64,000 nucleotides of DNA from Hyposmocoma kahamanoa (GCF_003589595.1 NW_020653750.1:10145775-10209774); one strand, 5' to 3'. Positions 23,286 to 34,950 are shown, numbered from the stretch's first letter. A program made the numbers and translations. The notes: generated from the sequence alone by a model not told the origin.

Positions 23286-23814
23286 ACATCGCTCTTCATG
23301 GTGGATATTTTCCTTAGCAAAAATAAAGGCCAAAAGAGAGTTTTCGTTTGGCGATACGCAAGTTATGTGCACTCTACTGAAAACAAAGTGAATTGTTTTG
23401 CACATTCGATTTGAAATTTTAATGCGACTTGTGCTTTATAAAAATACAACATATATACACCGATACATAGTTGATAATAAAAATGTACAAATCTAAAAAA
23501 GCCCAAACACGAACCTACATGTCCAAGTTGTAGAAAGATATCATCTAATAAATTGGTGTGTGTAATAAACTTACGTATGATGCTGTTGTATTATTACCTG
23601 CGTTTATTTTTGGCCCATGGCCTTTTGTAATATCTACTTAAGTTGATTTGGAGCTTTCAGTACGCCTCGTTGAATCCTTCGGTGACAAGAGGGCTGACAG
23701 CTAAAGAATAAGCTTAGCCATACAAAGGGGATATGTTACCAGGCTTGGGGCGTCATGACCGGGGCACGCGGCCTCGAATGTTTTTTTTACCTTTAACTAG
23801 ATCATGTGTTAAAT

Positions 23815-23865
23815 TAATAAACGGAAGTAAATTCATTTGCTACTCACGAACCTAGTGAAGATTAA
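23815..23865 (+). repeat. Solo arm of the hammerhead-associated TIR element
   Basis: It shares TAAATTCATTTGCTACTCAC and GAACCTAGTGAAG-like sequence with the arms at 6283-6326 and 6618-6665. No second arm or ribozyme core is seen nearby. Confidence 0.45.
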
Positions 23866-23953
23866 GTCAATTGGTGCACTTGTGTTGACTATATTTTTTC
23901 ATACAGTTAATTGTTTATTTTACAAATTTACTATAAAATATAAATACTTTTTT

Positions 23954-24250
23954 AGTAACAGTAAAGCTTCTTGTGAAAGAGTTTTCCAGAGAAGTATTGC
24001 CTACCTATTTTTCCGCCAAGCAATGATGTCAGCATTACTGTGTTCCGGTTATGAAAGGTAACGGTGCTGGTGAAATTACACGCACATGGGCCTTGTCAAC
24101 GTATGTCAAAGGGTGACGGGCGTAGTGACAGTGCCCCTCGGATATTTGCGAGTTAAAGCTCTGGGCGGTACTGCACCTGTTATGGAGAGGCATGTCGCTT
24201 ACCGTCAGGCGCTCGACTTGTTCTTCCCGTCACTTTTTAACATAGAAAAA
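23954..24250 (+). repeat. Family A repeat, full length (A11)
   Basis: It runs from TTAGTAACAGTAAAGCTTC to CACTTTTTAACATAGAAAAAA. Confidence 0.85.
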
Positions 24251-24978
24251 AACTTAAGTTTCATTTTTCACTTCATTTCATTACGGTGAATATCATTTAA
24301 TGTGGGGTACATTGAATGATAGTAACCGAAAATATTCGACGAATGGAATTTCATCATATATCGCTTTATCTGTATATAACATATCAATAAGTTAAAAAAT
24401 TGTTTTCGTAACAAAGAGTACATTAATTTACGTTTAAAATCTCACACAGCATTAGGAATCGCAATTAAGAGTGAAATTGGATCCACGATTCTCCATTTTC
24501 ACGTAGGGGAAGCTAGCGTCGGTTAGAATGTGTTTAATGGCTGGAACGCGGTCAGCGGGGCAAGTTATTCTATAAGCCATGAGGGGCAAGTTGTGCCACA
24601 TCAACGCTTGACCCCGCACGTCGGGGATACGGGACAAAAATAATATACGAGTATATTGTAGAAGTCATATTGGATACTTAGTGTTGCAATATCGTGATAG
24701 ATTTTGAAAGGTTGCGTGATACAAATAGTATATACGTCTATTTCGTCTACTGGCATATAGCTTTAAAAACGTAGATTTTTTTTATTTGAAACCAGGAAAG
24801 CGGACAGAAGACAAAGACGAAGGCGCTCCACTTACGAGGACATCGCTTTTTAATTAAAACAGGAGATGTAGCTAAGATATTGTAAATGTATATAATACCT
24901 TATTCTTTCTTTATATTGTTTGTGGAATTGTTTCTCCGTCTTCGACTGTGGTAAGTTACCTCACATAATTATGTTTTT

Positions 24979-25220
24979 ATGAAAAAAAAAAACGACCTAT
25001 AAAGTTTGTGGAATTTATTTTCTAATCTATTTGCCAAATTGTATTGAAATCGGTTATAAGATAGTTTGGAATCGCATAAATCGGTTTCATCCCGAATTTG
25101 CCACCCTTAGAGGTGGAATATTTTCTTCATATTTGACTAGGACGAATACAAAGGTACCTTGTTAATTTCGAAATCCATTCACAAATGTCGGAGCAATCGC
25201 GTAACACACACACAAAATAA
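24979..25220 (-). repeat. Family B repeat, truncated (B3)
   Basis: A reverse copy starting AAAAACGACCTATAAAGTTTG. It is cut off after GCAATCGCGTAACACACACA, where B4 begins, so two B copies stand in direct tandem. Confidence 0.8.
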
Positions 25221-25221
25221 T

Positions 25222-25501
25222 CGCAGTACAGGGTACTAAAAAACCGACCTCAAAGTTGGCCCAATTACATCAATTTGCCAAGTTTTATTGACATCGGTTA
25301 CAGGAAAATGTGCGAAACCGGATTCATCTCCTAGTTTGCCACCCTTAGAGGTGGAATATTTTCTTCAAATTTAAATGGGATCAATACTGAGTTATCATCA
25401 TCAAAATCGGCATCACAAACGCCGAGTTATCGCGTAACATGCATACAGAATAAAACTTACGCTCGAATTGAGAATCTCCTCATTTAATAAGAGACTTGAA
25501 A
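25222..25501 (-). repeat. Family B repeat (B4)
   Basis: It runs from GCAGTACAGGGTACTAAAAA to the degenerate end CATTTAATAAGAGACTTGAA. Confidence 0.85.
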
Positions 25502-25804
25502 TTCTTAAAACAGGGTCACAATCACATAGAGTGTGTATCCGATGAACACCGATCATGAATGTACCGGGACCACGTGTGAAGTACGCGTTAGTCTCCAGGG
25601 TTAACTAGCTACATACAGGCTGGATGTCGGCCAAATATTTCAACTAGCAGTATATAAAATGCTACTCGCGCTCAAGTATTCAATCGTGCCCACTAGCTAG
25701 TGGTGATTTATAGCGGAAACGTTAAAACTTTAACCTAAAACTTTTACATTCATTACAGAATATTTACCAAGCATAAAACGATGTCTATAAAGTTGCATCC
25801 TATG

Positions 25805-26598
25805 AACCAAAAATCTCTCTCTGTCGTCTCACTCCTTCTCCACCACCGTTCTCCTCTTCATTCTCTCACTCACTCATTCTTCTCCTTCACTCTCGTCATT
25901 CACTCTTACTCTAATTCTACATTCTACATTACATTTTGAAGGCTGCGTTCACCAATAAAATTATCCTACATATATGTAAAATTTTATAACTCGTATTTAA
26001 CACATTCGCGCGAGCATCGTACTTTTACCGTTAGGTGCGGTGTGGCGGGTATTTTTCCTATACATTAATGCTAACGTTTATAAACGTTTCTTCTACAGGC
26101 TATTAAATTAATGTAAATAATGAACGTTGCCGTTGCGCTTGTATGCCAGCGACCATTAGTACATATGTGTGAGCAGTGCTTACTTACCCTGTGTGAAATT
26201 TGGATACTGCGTGTCGGTAGAGATTCAATATTTTGATATGTCGTAGAGCAATGACGTCACTATGAAGATTTTGTATGGCCAAATCACGTTCCCTTACGTT
26301 CTTTGATGAAATAAAACAATTTCAACGACGTGGTAGTACGTTGCTTTACATCACTTACAAATGTTTAGGGAGGCATAGGACGTAGCTCGCGCGAATGTGT
26401 TAAATAGGAGTTATAAAATTTTACATGTATGTAGGATAATATTAATGGTTAATGCAGCCTTAAAAATATACTTAGGAATGTAGATTTAAAATAAGAGTGA
26501 ATGACGAAATTGAAGGAGAGGAATGAGTGAGTGAGAGGATGAGGAGGCAGAACGGTGGTGGGGAAAGAGTGAGATGGCAGAAAGGGAGTTTTTTGGTT
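25805..26598. mobile_element. Foldback element with ~210-bp inverted arms
   Basis: The left arm (25805-26015) and right arm (26384-26598) are inverted repeats over their whole length. Both have CCACCACCGTTCT, CTCTCACTCACTCATTC, TGTAAAATTTTATAACTC and CACATTCGCGCGAGC in the same order. The central ~370 bp has no ORF. The arms' outer half is CT-rich (GA-rich on the right). It resembles foldback-type DNA transposons. No transposase is present. Confidence 0.85.
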
Positions 26599-26599
26599 T

Positions 26600-26930
26600 T
26601 TTACACGTATGCCTCATGTATTTGTAACAAAAATTTAAGACAAAATGAAAGGAAGAAGTTACGAGCCAAACCTTACGAATTTTATTGAAGAATAACATCC
26701 CACCCCATCCTACAGATATTTCATATGTCATTGCATTTACATTTCTCGTGGGTGGTACAGATTAAACTTATGTTTGGTACGTAGGTACATGTTATAATAA
26801 GGGTGTAGCAGAGTTATATATGTACTTACAAAATATACGTAAAAATATTTGATTTGTTGGTTGGTTGGATTGATTATATTGTAGTTAGGAAAGTTATTTA
26901 TTATACAGATTTGAGACGTGCTTCTATGTG
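26600..26930. other. No gene seen
   Basis: It is AT-rich DNA between the foldback element and a candidate exon. Confidence 0.5.
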
Positions 26931-26964
26931 TTAAGTTACACTTTCATCATTTCTTTGCCTGCAG

Positions 26965-27041
26965 CAAGTCGTGCCTCAATGTCGGAGGAGAATTTGGACA
27001 TTGGCACGTTTTGGTGGCTGCTACATTGTGGTTGTCTGGCT
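26965..27041 (+). CDS. Candidate small coding exon with start codon (very tentative)
   Basis: A good acceptor (CATTTCTTTGCCTGCAG, AG at 26963-26964) precedes an ATG at 26979. The frame reads MSEENLDIGTFWWLLHCGCL and can end at a GTAACG donor at 27042, or run to a stop at 27084, just before the assembly gap. The acidic start followed by a hydrophobic stretch would suit a signal-peptide exon, and it lies on the strand of the candidate first exon. The donor is weak and the piece short. I do not recognise the protein. Confidence 0.2.
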
Positions 27042-27087
27042 GTAACGAAAAACGTTACATACCTCTTTTTTTACATAATCGGTTAAC

Positions 27088-27097
27088 NNNNNNNNNN
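27088..27097. other. Assembly gap (10 N)
   Basis: Ten undetermined bases. The true gap length is unknown. Confidence 1.
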
Positions 27098-27178
27098 TTT
27101 TATTTTCACCCTTATTAGGGAAAGGTAGGGAACCCAGGTTACATGGCACATCTATTTTTTATTTATTATTATTTATTA

Positions 27179-27400
27179 ACTGCTTCCGTGACCGAACGGT
27201 TACCATGCCGGACCGCTACGCAGAAGTCCCAGGTTCGATTCCCGGGCCGGGAGAAATATTTGTATGACCTAGATTTATTTCTTTTGTAAGTTTGGGTGTA
27301 ATTTGTGGTTGTCTATGTGTGTGTACATGGCACCCGCGAACCAGGGTTTCCCTAGTGCGGGGTTATGTTGAGTGTGTGCTTTATTGTTATGAAAAAAAAA
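27179..27400 (+). repeat. Family C tRNA-derived SINE, near full length (C1)
   Basis: The head has GTGACCGAACGGTTACCATG (A-box region) and GGTTCGATTCC (B box), as in a tRNA promoter. The body reads GGGAGAAATATTTGTATG, TGTAATTTGTGGTTGTC and CCCGCGAACCAGGGTTTCCC, and it ends in a poly-A run after TTATTGTTATG. It is non-coding and depends on LINE proteins for movement. Confidence 0.9.
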
Positions 27401-28310
27401 AACTTTTGAATTGTTTCTGTAATCAATTCTTATAACGAATGTTGTGAGGAAATGTTCATGTGCAGACTGAAGAACCTTTTATTGGTAAAATCCCTTTACT
27501 CAGTAACAGAGTGTACACTGAAAGTACTTAATAAATAATTAAATTATTATATTTATTGATGAATTTGACATTCAAAATGGTGAAATGGTGAAATAATATG
27601 TTATTTTACTGCAATATGCATTTATTGGTTATTAAGAATCCATATTGACATTTCCTGTATACACTTGACATTGTTAGTTTAATTAAATTATTTATTAGTT
27701 TAATTAATTATGTCGATTTTGAATAGGTACACTGTTGTATATATAAGACTCACTATTATATAATTATTTCTTCATTATTTTGTAAACTGACGCTCACTTT
27801 TCGAAGAGTAGTATAAAATGACATGTAATTGTATTTGTATGAAATTTGTAATGTTGAGAGAAATACACTGAACTAAACTAACCCAGAGAATAATAAATAC
27901 AGTCGAAGTACTTAGTGGACGTGACACATGTGCCAATAGTATTCAGAGTTCTGCGTAGATCAGTCCGCCATTTTCGCTTTGTACGTTATGGTCGTATCCA
28001 CAGACCACATAAATATCGTGTCACATAAACCTTGGAAAAATGTCTTATTTTGCTACTTTGGAGTGTAAAAACAATAGTAGCACCTGTAATAAATGATAGT
28101 CACGCCTGTAATATTAACCGTGTGTGGTGTTTTTATGTCGTCGTTATGTCTTGTTTTATTTAATTTTAATAAATTTTCCATTAACTGTTTATCATAATAG
28201 ATTTTTTGTTATTACAAACGAAAGTTTTATTGTCGCTAGACGGCAGCGCATTGAATGAAGTATCAATATAAAATCAAAATGTCGTAACTTGCAACAATAG
28301 GTTTTGAATT
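27400..28310. other. AT-rich DNA, no feature seen
   Basis: There is no coding frame. AT-rich stretches have repeated TTTAATTAA motifs around 27680. Confidence 0.5.
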
Positions 28311-28319
28311 ACCTAACGT

Positions 28320-29190
28320 AAAATCGACAAGTCCAAGCATAGAAATAAACGGAGAAAAGTTAGACCTTGTTAATAAAGCAGTCTTCAGTGACCTCAGATA
28401 GTAAACTTCAATGGTTTCCACATATATCTTTCCTGGCCAGCAAATTTTGCTCCGCTGCACCGCAGTCCGCAGAATACGTGAGCTTACCGATGTTAGTACT
28501 GCTAGACTAGTTTACTTTAGTTACTTCCATAGTATAATGTTCTACGGAATTCTCATGTGGAATAAAGCGGCAGATATTCAAACCATATTTCTATTGCAAA
28601 AACGAGCGATTCGTTCTGTGTACCTTCTAGGCTCTCGGATTTCTGGGTGAGAAAAGTTTACGGAGACTGGTATCATGACTGTGGCATCACAGTACATTTA
28701 CTCAAATATTTTATTTATCCGTAAAAATATACATAATTTCAATAAGAAAGAAGATATCCATAACATTAACTGTAGAGCTAAGTCCAAACTCATGGTCCCA
28801 TGATTTTGTTTTACCAAGGTAAACGACTCTTTCATGGGGTACTGTATAACTTTTTTAAATAAGATTCCGGAGATTGTCATTTGCTAAGCTCAAAAACTAC
28901 ATTAAAAATATTTTGATTGAAAAGTCATGTTACAAAATTGAAGACTACGTGTTAAATAAAGATGTATGGAAAGACGACATGGCTCCAGAATCCACACAAA
29001 GTTGATTCAAAGTGTATTTCCATAGCTTTTAAGTTTAGTTGAAAAGAGCAATCCTTAGAGTTTCTTGCTCGTTCTTCTCAGGGAAGTCAACGTCCTGAAC
29101 GAGCAGTAGCTGTAGTGTGACGTTCCGAAGTGTAAATTTATTTTATCTATGGAATAAATGAATATTTGATTTTGATTTTGATTTTGAACT
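28320..29190 (+). mobile_element. Jockey-type LINE, 3' third (degenerate)
   Basis: The frame remnants read INGEKLDLVNKAVF, then VYFSYFHSIMFYGILMWNKA and IFLLQKRAIRSVYLLGSRIS, the tail region after the RT core. Frames are broken by stops and shifts. A 3'UTR with AGAGTTTCTTGCTCGTTCTT follows, and it ends in a (GATTTT)n tail. It is the same family as the element at 54531-56951. Confidence 0.8.
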
Positions 29191-29199
29191 TTCAACAGT

Positions 29200-30130
29200 A
29201 TCGAGAGAACGAGTCCAAAATATTATGTTACATCTTTGTAAATTAGAAACTACGACCAATTATTACCAAGATTTCATAATATTTTACGTGTATGAGTTTT
29301 AGCGACAGCAGTTCCTGGTAATAATCGAGGCCTAAGACCCTTCCTTTGTTTTTCTTGCGTGTTGTAACCAAAAAAGAAATTAATTTACAATTATACTTCC
29401 CTATTCGGATAAGAGATATAAACATAAAGCAAAATAATACGAATTGAAAAGTAAGTAAGTGCTTCTGGAATAATTATAACGCAATTTCATGCTCCTTGAT
29501 CTTGAGCAAAGATAAATCAAACAAATTTTTAGGCTGTAAATAAACGGAAGCAAACCAAATGGTAACATTTCATTTGAATTTATCATAATTTATTGTTTAC
29601 AAATGTCAATAAAGGCCATGGCAAAATAAAATTTTGAAATTGGAATGGAGGTACGAAGTTTGTTCTTAATAGAAATGGATAAAATAAAACCACAGAGGAT
29701 CTCATTTTCAATAGGCTTTACAGTTTAAAAATATTGAAATAATTTTCTTTCGATATTGTGCAAAATGACTAAATTCCTTTCTATTAAATTTCTTTCTGGG
29801 AAATTTGTTTCACGAGTTTAAGTCAGCTCTTTATGAGTATTCCCCGTTGATTTGTAAATAAATACTTACCTTTACATTTACTTACAAAGAACGAAAGACT
29901 GGGACGGTGGCGTTTTCGATTCGTAATTTTTTTTTAAAAGGTTCCGGGGTATTGTTAGCTAAGTTTTTGGAGCAATCAATCACGTTGAAAGTCTTTGATC
30001 TGTATTAGAACTGACTGAAGGGTTTTAGCTTAAAAATATTGAGCTTTAAAAGCGTTTTACAAAGTTTTACAAATGAAGAAGTAAATATCACAAATTTAGT
30101 AAAAATTTTGGATAAGAAATTTTGCTCCTT
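29200..30130. other. AT-rich DNA, no feature seen
   Basis: Short frames such as 29243-29425 and 29401-29586 (minus) are AT-driven and carry no domain. Confidence 0.5.
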
Positions 30131-30138
30131 TAAATCTT

Positions 30139-30501
30139 CTAATACATACGCTTCGCTACGCTACCTTGCTTTTCTATAGCCTCGCTCCATATGTGACAGG
30201 CATACATAAGAAGATCCCCAGTTGATCGCCCTCGTCGGAATCCGTACTGGCGATCACTGAGGAGGTCGTTGTCTTCAAGGTACGACAAGAGACGGTTGTT
30301 GAGTACACGTTCCATAGTCTTGCAGAGTATGGAAGTGACTTTTATAGTTCTATAGTCGACAGGGTCAGCTCTGCTTCCCTTTTTCGGTTGCACGTTTGCA
30401 AGCTTCCACGTACTGGAAACTACACCAGTCTCAAGTGACAGACGGTACAGGGGGCTACTCTCATTCTCCGTCCGACATCCGTCCGAAAGAATTACTGCCA
30501 A
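30139..30501 (-). mobile_element. Jockey/CR1-type LINE, N-terminal RT fragment
   Basis: The minus frame has SSTWKLANVQPKKG, DYRTIKVTSILCKTMERVLN and SDRQYGFRRGRSTGDLL. These are RT motifs 0-2 of the same group as the LINE at 43829-46868. It is truncated before the first catalytic Asp, so it is non-functional. Confidence 0.85.
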
Positions 30502-30675
30502 ATAAATAATACTCGACCTAACTCGACCTCGAACTCGACCTTCGTCGAGAATTACTATAATTAATATTTATTTTAATTAATTAATATCTATGAATAATTT
30601 TATACATATATATACTAGAAGTATAAACAGAAGAGCGTTCAATAAAAGAAAAACGTAATATTGAAAGAAACATTA

Positions 30676-30944
30676 AGGGTCACGGGACGAAAAGTTGTGC
30701 GCCTGGTGGTAAGCGACAAGCCTGTCCGTAACGGTTGCAGTTCCACTCAGAGCTTTAAATCACAAAGACCTGTGGGGCACTGCCGCTACGCCCGTCACCC
30801 TGAGACATAAGTTGACAAGTCCCATATGCCTATAATTTCACCAGCAACCTTAATTACCTTTTAAAACCAGAACGCAGCAATGCTCATATTACTGCTTGGC
30901 GACAAATATAGGTACGATATTTCACAAGGAGCTCTATTGTTACT
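30676..30944 (-). repeat. Family A repeat (A12)
   Basis: A reverse copy that lacks a clear T run, from GTCACGGGACGAAAAG to TTTCACAAGGAGCTCTATTG. It faces A13 in inverted orientation about 120 bp away. Confidence 0.8.
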
Positions 30945-31063
30945 TAACTATTGCCCTGAGACTGGTAACCTTAATTCTTTAGGTAGCAATAATTATTATT
31001 TTTATTTTAGGTTATAAGCAATATAAAGTCTATCATTTTCCTTATAACAATAATAGTATAATA

Positions 31064-31275
31064 GCATAATGTGAGCATTACTGTGTTCCGGTTTTCAACA
31101 GTGCTGGAGAAACTACAGGTACATGGAATTGCAACTTTAAGTCTCAGAGTGACGGATGCCAGTGGCAGGACACTCCAGGTCTTTACGATTTTAAATTCTG
31201 AGTGGCATTGCAACGGTTATGAGTAGGCGTGTTTCTTGCCACCAGGCGCACGACTGTCCCGTCACTCAATAATCA
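31064..31275 (+). repeat. Family A repeat, 5'-truncated (A13)
   Basis: It runs from GCATAATGTGAGCATTACTG to GTCCCGTCACTCAATAATC. Confidence 0.8.
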
Positions 31276-31279
31276 AAAG

Positions 31280-32560
31280 TTCAATTTAATAACCTGCGCA
31301 ATGAGTACTATAGCAACGAAACTATCTCCGAGATATTACCTAGAACATTTAGACCAGGTCGTTTAATTCCATATAATAAAAATTATAATTTAAATTTTTC
31401 TTGTATGTTTTAGTTTAAAAGATACACAGCGCTCATTTGGTGCTACATTGACGAGTTGAGTGTTTATTTAAAAATCAGCAGAAATGTTAAATTTATATAC
31501 ATATATATTTTAAAAGTACACGAAGTTATATTAACATGTCATAAATTTGAAATAAACTTAAAAATATAATTTGATTCTGCTGAACTTTTAGAGATTTCGG
31601 TTTATGTACTTCGTATCTCCTTGAAAAAGAACATTTTATGTTTCAAATTGTCGAAAAAATTATGCAGAAAATACCTTTCTCAGGCGATCGTGTAGTTTTA
31701 ATGATAAGTGTCTTCATGATGTTGATATGTTTGCAAATTCCTTAAATACATTTAAGAAAAATGTGGGAGATCTGACATTCTAGTGGTTCTAATTTCTAAT
31801 GCAAATTTTTATTATTATTTTTGGGTCTGTAATGTAAACATTTTGTATCCGTTACATATTTGCACAATTTATGTTATATGTTTCAATATATGGTTCTATA
31901 CTGTTAGTATATGACCGTTTGTTACCTGAATAAATAAATAAATAAAATAGAAAAATAATTTTAAAAAAAGGAATAAACAAAAGAACCAGGTGATAATAAT
32001 AGAAATACAGTAGTGACAGTGTAGTACTTAATGAGCGATAGATAAAAGTAAACAATGTAAAAAAAGTTGATGTAATTTTTGCATATCTTGAAATATTGCC
32101 TATACACAAAAAGCCGAGTAATTAAACACTACATTATTTATTTACCAGCATCGTTTTTCGTTTTTCAACACAGCTTTAAATGTTATGCATTAGTTACATA
32201 ATGTTTAATTTTCATTAAACAATTTCAGTTTTTATTCTTATCTCTAGTTTGCCATTCTTCTTACGTATTATTATACCAAAGTTGCAAGCAATAAGGCTTT
32301 TGCTCGAAACTGTCATAAGATAACATAAATCTTTTATTATAAGAATGTCGGTTGCGGACGGCGATCTTTTTATGAGTTGGTACTATGTTTTACAAGTTAT
32401 CCAGGACACGTCTCGCGAGGCTTGAAGGCGTTGATTTAGCACCCATATTGACAACAACTTTTTTTATTAGGAACAATAAATATAGATGCCAATGCCTGCG
32501 ATGAGCTTATGAAACCATTGTATGATGCTTATCATAATACGCCGAAATTGAAAATAATAC
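31280..32560. other. AT-rich DNA, no gene seen
   Basis: There is a (TAAA)n stretch near 31930-31950. Long frames are AT-driven. Confidence 0.5.
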
Positions 32561-32572
32561 GTACTGCCTCCG

Positions 32573-32755
32573 TGACCGAACTGCTGAACGACTGAACGGC
32601 TGGTCTGCCACGCAGACGTTTCGGGTTGTATTCCCCGGCCGGGAGAAATATTTGTATGACCTACATTTGTTTCTCTCGTGAGTTTAGGTGTAGTTTGTGG
32701 TTGTCTTTGTATGTGTCCATGGCACCCGCGACACAGGATTTCCCAAGTGTGGGCA
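32573..32755 (+). repeat. Family C SINE (C2)
   Basis: It starts ACTGCCTCCGTGACCGAA. The A-box region carries a small local duplication (ACTGCTGAACGACTGAACGG). It ends within the TTTCCCAAGTG segment. Confidence 0.8.
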
Positions 32756-32794
32756 TAAAAATTACCCGGTGTCAAATTGAGATATTCCCTGCAC

Positions 32795-32890
32795 TATGAC
32801 CATCAGAACGAAGAATTTAACTCCGGAGCACTACCCAGAACTAAACCAATTTAGACCAGTTCTTTTCCCAAATTAGTCCTACTGGGAATC
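32795..32890 (-). repeat. Family E SINE fragment
   Basis: It contains GAATTTAACTCCGGAGCAC and CCCAAATTAGTCCTACTGGG, shared with other E copies. Confidence 0.5.
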
Positions 32891-32899
32891 GAAACTGCG

Positions 32900-33010
32900 T
32901 ATGACGACGACGACGACGACGGTGGCGGCGGCGGTGGTGGCGGTGGCGGCGGTGGCGGTGGCGGTGGCGGTGGCGGCGGCGGCGGCGGCGGCGGCGGCAG
33001 CGGCAGCGGC
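32900..33010. repeat. (GRC/GGY)n trinucleotide microsatellite
   Basis: A GAC run passes into interrupted GGC/GGT triplets for about 110 bp. The apparent poly-Pro and poly-Arg/His frames on the minus strand are artefacts of the repeat. Confidence 0.95.
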
Positions 33011-33225
33011 AAACTTCGAACAAACCATCGTTCCAAGCTCTTTATGGGTCATGGTCAGTCTATAATCATAGTCATATCATAATCAATCGATATGTAAGAC
33101 TTAAAAAGGCCAAAGATTTTGTTAACTCCAAGTGCCCCAATACATTATATTTCTAAATCATAAATTCCATTCGAAAGATAAAGTGTTAGAAAACTGCAAT
33201 GAGTTACGTCACGTTTGTTTTCAGG

Positions 33226-33288
33226 CAATCCGGACGTGTCCCGGATTCTCGGGATGGAACATGTCCCGCGAGACGATTGACGTAGTGC
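33226..33288 (+). other. Exon-like GC-rich segment (very tentative)
   Basis: GTTTGTTTTCAG is a fair splice acceptor ending at 33225. It is followed by about 65 GC-rich bases within AT-rich DNA. One phase reads NPDVSRILGMEHVPRDD and then a stop, with AATAAA about 25 bases further on, as a last exon might. Another phase stays open for about 60 codons. I do not recognise the protein in any phase. Confidence 0.15.
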
Positions 33289-33925
33289 TATTGAGAGGCA
33301 CTTACAATAAATGTATGAACCCTATTAATATTTATTCGGGATTTACTATTCCCGTGTTTCTTGATTTGGGCTCTGTGCTATTTGTTGATAGGTTGAATGA
33401 ATAATTTATATGACAAAAGCACAGATAGAAAAATATATGAGAAGACAGGAATAAAGAAATGAATCAAATAGAACGCAATGAAGTATTATAGTTTCATTTG
33501 TACTAAATAAAGTGGGTACTTCTTTGTGTCCCGCGGCCTTACTTTCATATCGACGCCTTACTTTCTCAAACACTTATCTTATAAAGAGTGATTATTCAGA
33601 AGATGGCAAGAATTTCTATTCATTTTAAATTTCTTATCAAGGATGTTAATTTGGATGCATTACTTTAAGAATATGTAAAAGTCAGTGTGTGAATATGAAG
33701 GAAATCATCCTGCAAATATGTATATACAATGCATTTTTTGCATTTCAGTTACTTTGTTTTTTAAGATACGAGTTTGAGAAAGTGAGGCGACGATATAGAA
33801 GTTCAAATGTGTTAAATAAAGTCAATATTTCTTCTCACGGGAATATGCTGTGTGTGGTCGTGTTTTAAGCGATTTGTAGATTTTACATAAAAATAATATA
33901 CATGTACATATAATAGTCCAAATAC

Positions 33926-34240
33926 GATGATCTTGGTGGCCCAACAGTTTGCACTGTCGGCACTGCATGAGAGGGTTCCGGGTTCGATTTCCGGCTGTAC
34001 CAATTATGGAAATGATCTTTTCTAAAATGGTTTTGGCATAGGTGTTCTGGAAAGTGTCGCTCAGTGAATTCCGTAGCTCTTGGTCCTGGGTTTGATTTCC
34101 GGTAGAACCAGTTTCGAAACGAAATTTTCTGAAATGATTTTTTCCTAGGTGTTCTGGGTAGTGACGCGGAGTGAATTCCGTTGCTCTTGATCTCGGGCTT
34201 GATTCCCGGTAGAACAAATTTTTTAAATTTATCTTGAACT
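33926..34240 (+). repeat. Family E tRNA-derived SINE with tandemly repeated body
   Basis: The head GATCTTGGTGGCCCAACAG (A-box-like) and GGGTTCGATTTCC (B box) begin the element. Then the ~107-bp body recurs 2.5 times, with B-box-like GGTTTGATTTCC and GGCTTGATTCCC at 34089 and 34196, spaced 107-108 bp. The 156-codon minus frame crossing it is an artefact of the repeat. Confidence 0.8.
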
Positions 34241-34299
34241 TGGGTCTGGTCTGGATTTCTGGTAATGCGTATGTTTGAACACCTAGTAGCAAAAAACGA

Positions 34300-34890
34300 T
34301 TTAAGGAAAATAAGAAGGAATTATTTTTTCAAATAATAACACTTAACTTATGGACTATATAAGTTAAGAAAAAGTGAAGAATACATTCTGTTTGAAATTA
34401 AATTATCTATTTCTTCGTGTAAATTTTATAAACAACGGATGTTTGCATGTAAAGAGAAATTGCTTTTTATTCAATTTGAAGGACGTAACTATAAATTTTA
34501 TTACGTAAAAAGTGCTTAATAAATTATGGTTTTGCTCAATACATTCAATTATTTAAGGACTACTAGCAATCACATATTTTTTTGTGATTATTGGACTATT
34601 ATTATTATCAGGAATTTAATTTAAGAGCCTAATTCGTCAATCTGGCACCTGTTCCAGCCTTAATCATGCGCAAATTTCAACTTTTCGTTTTCCTGACCAC
34701 AAAAGCACAGTTTTTGCATGTTTTTATGTTGGAACCAATTAGAAAATAATATTGATAACCCAGAAACAAAGCCGTGATATGGTGTTTTGTAATTAGGCAA
34801 TTTTATTTGTATCAGATTTATATTAACAATAATAATACAAATAATAGGCAAGTGGCTAAAATAGATATCCAAAATAATAGTAATAATAAC
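34300..34890. other. AT-rich DNA, no feature seen
   Basis: No coding or repeat signal is seen except short AT runs. Confidence 0.5.
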
Positions 34891-34896
34891 GGATAC

Positions 34897-34950
34897 ATTC
34901 ATAGCCCCGCACTAGGAAAACCCTGTATCGCCGGTGCCATGGACACAATT
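34897..34950 (-). repeat. Family C SINE 3' fragment (C3)
   Basis: It is the reverse 3' end, with AGCCCCGCACTAGGAAAACC and GGTGCCATGGACAC. Confidence 0.75.

Noticed and set aside
32841..33036. Poly-proline and poly-Arg/His proteins
   Set aside because: They are translations of a trinucleotide microsatellite.
33812..34292. 156-codon minus frame
   Set aside because: It crosses the tandem family E SINE array, and the repeated residues track the 107-bp unit.
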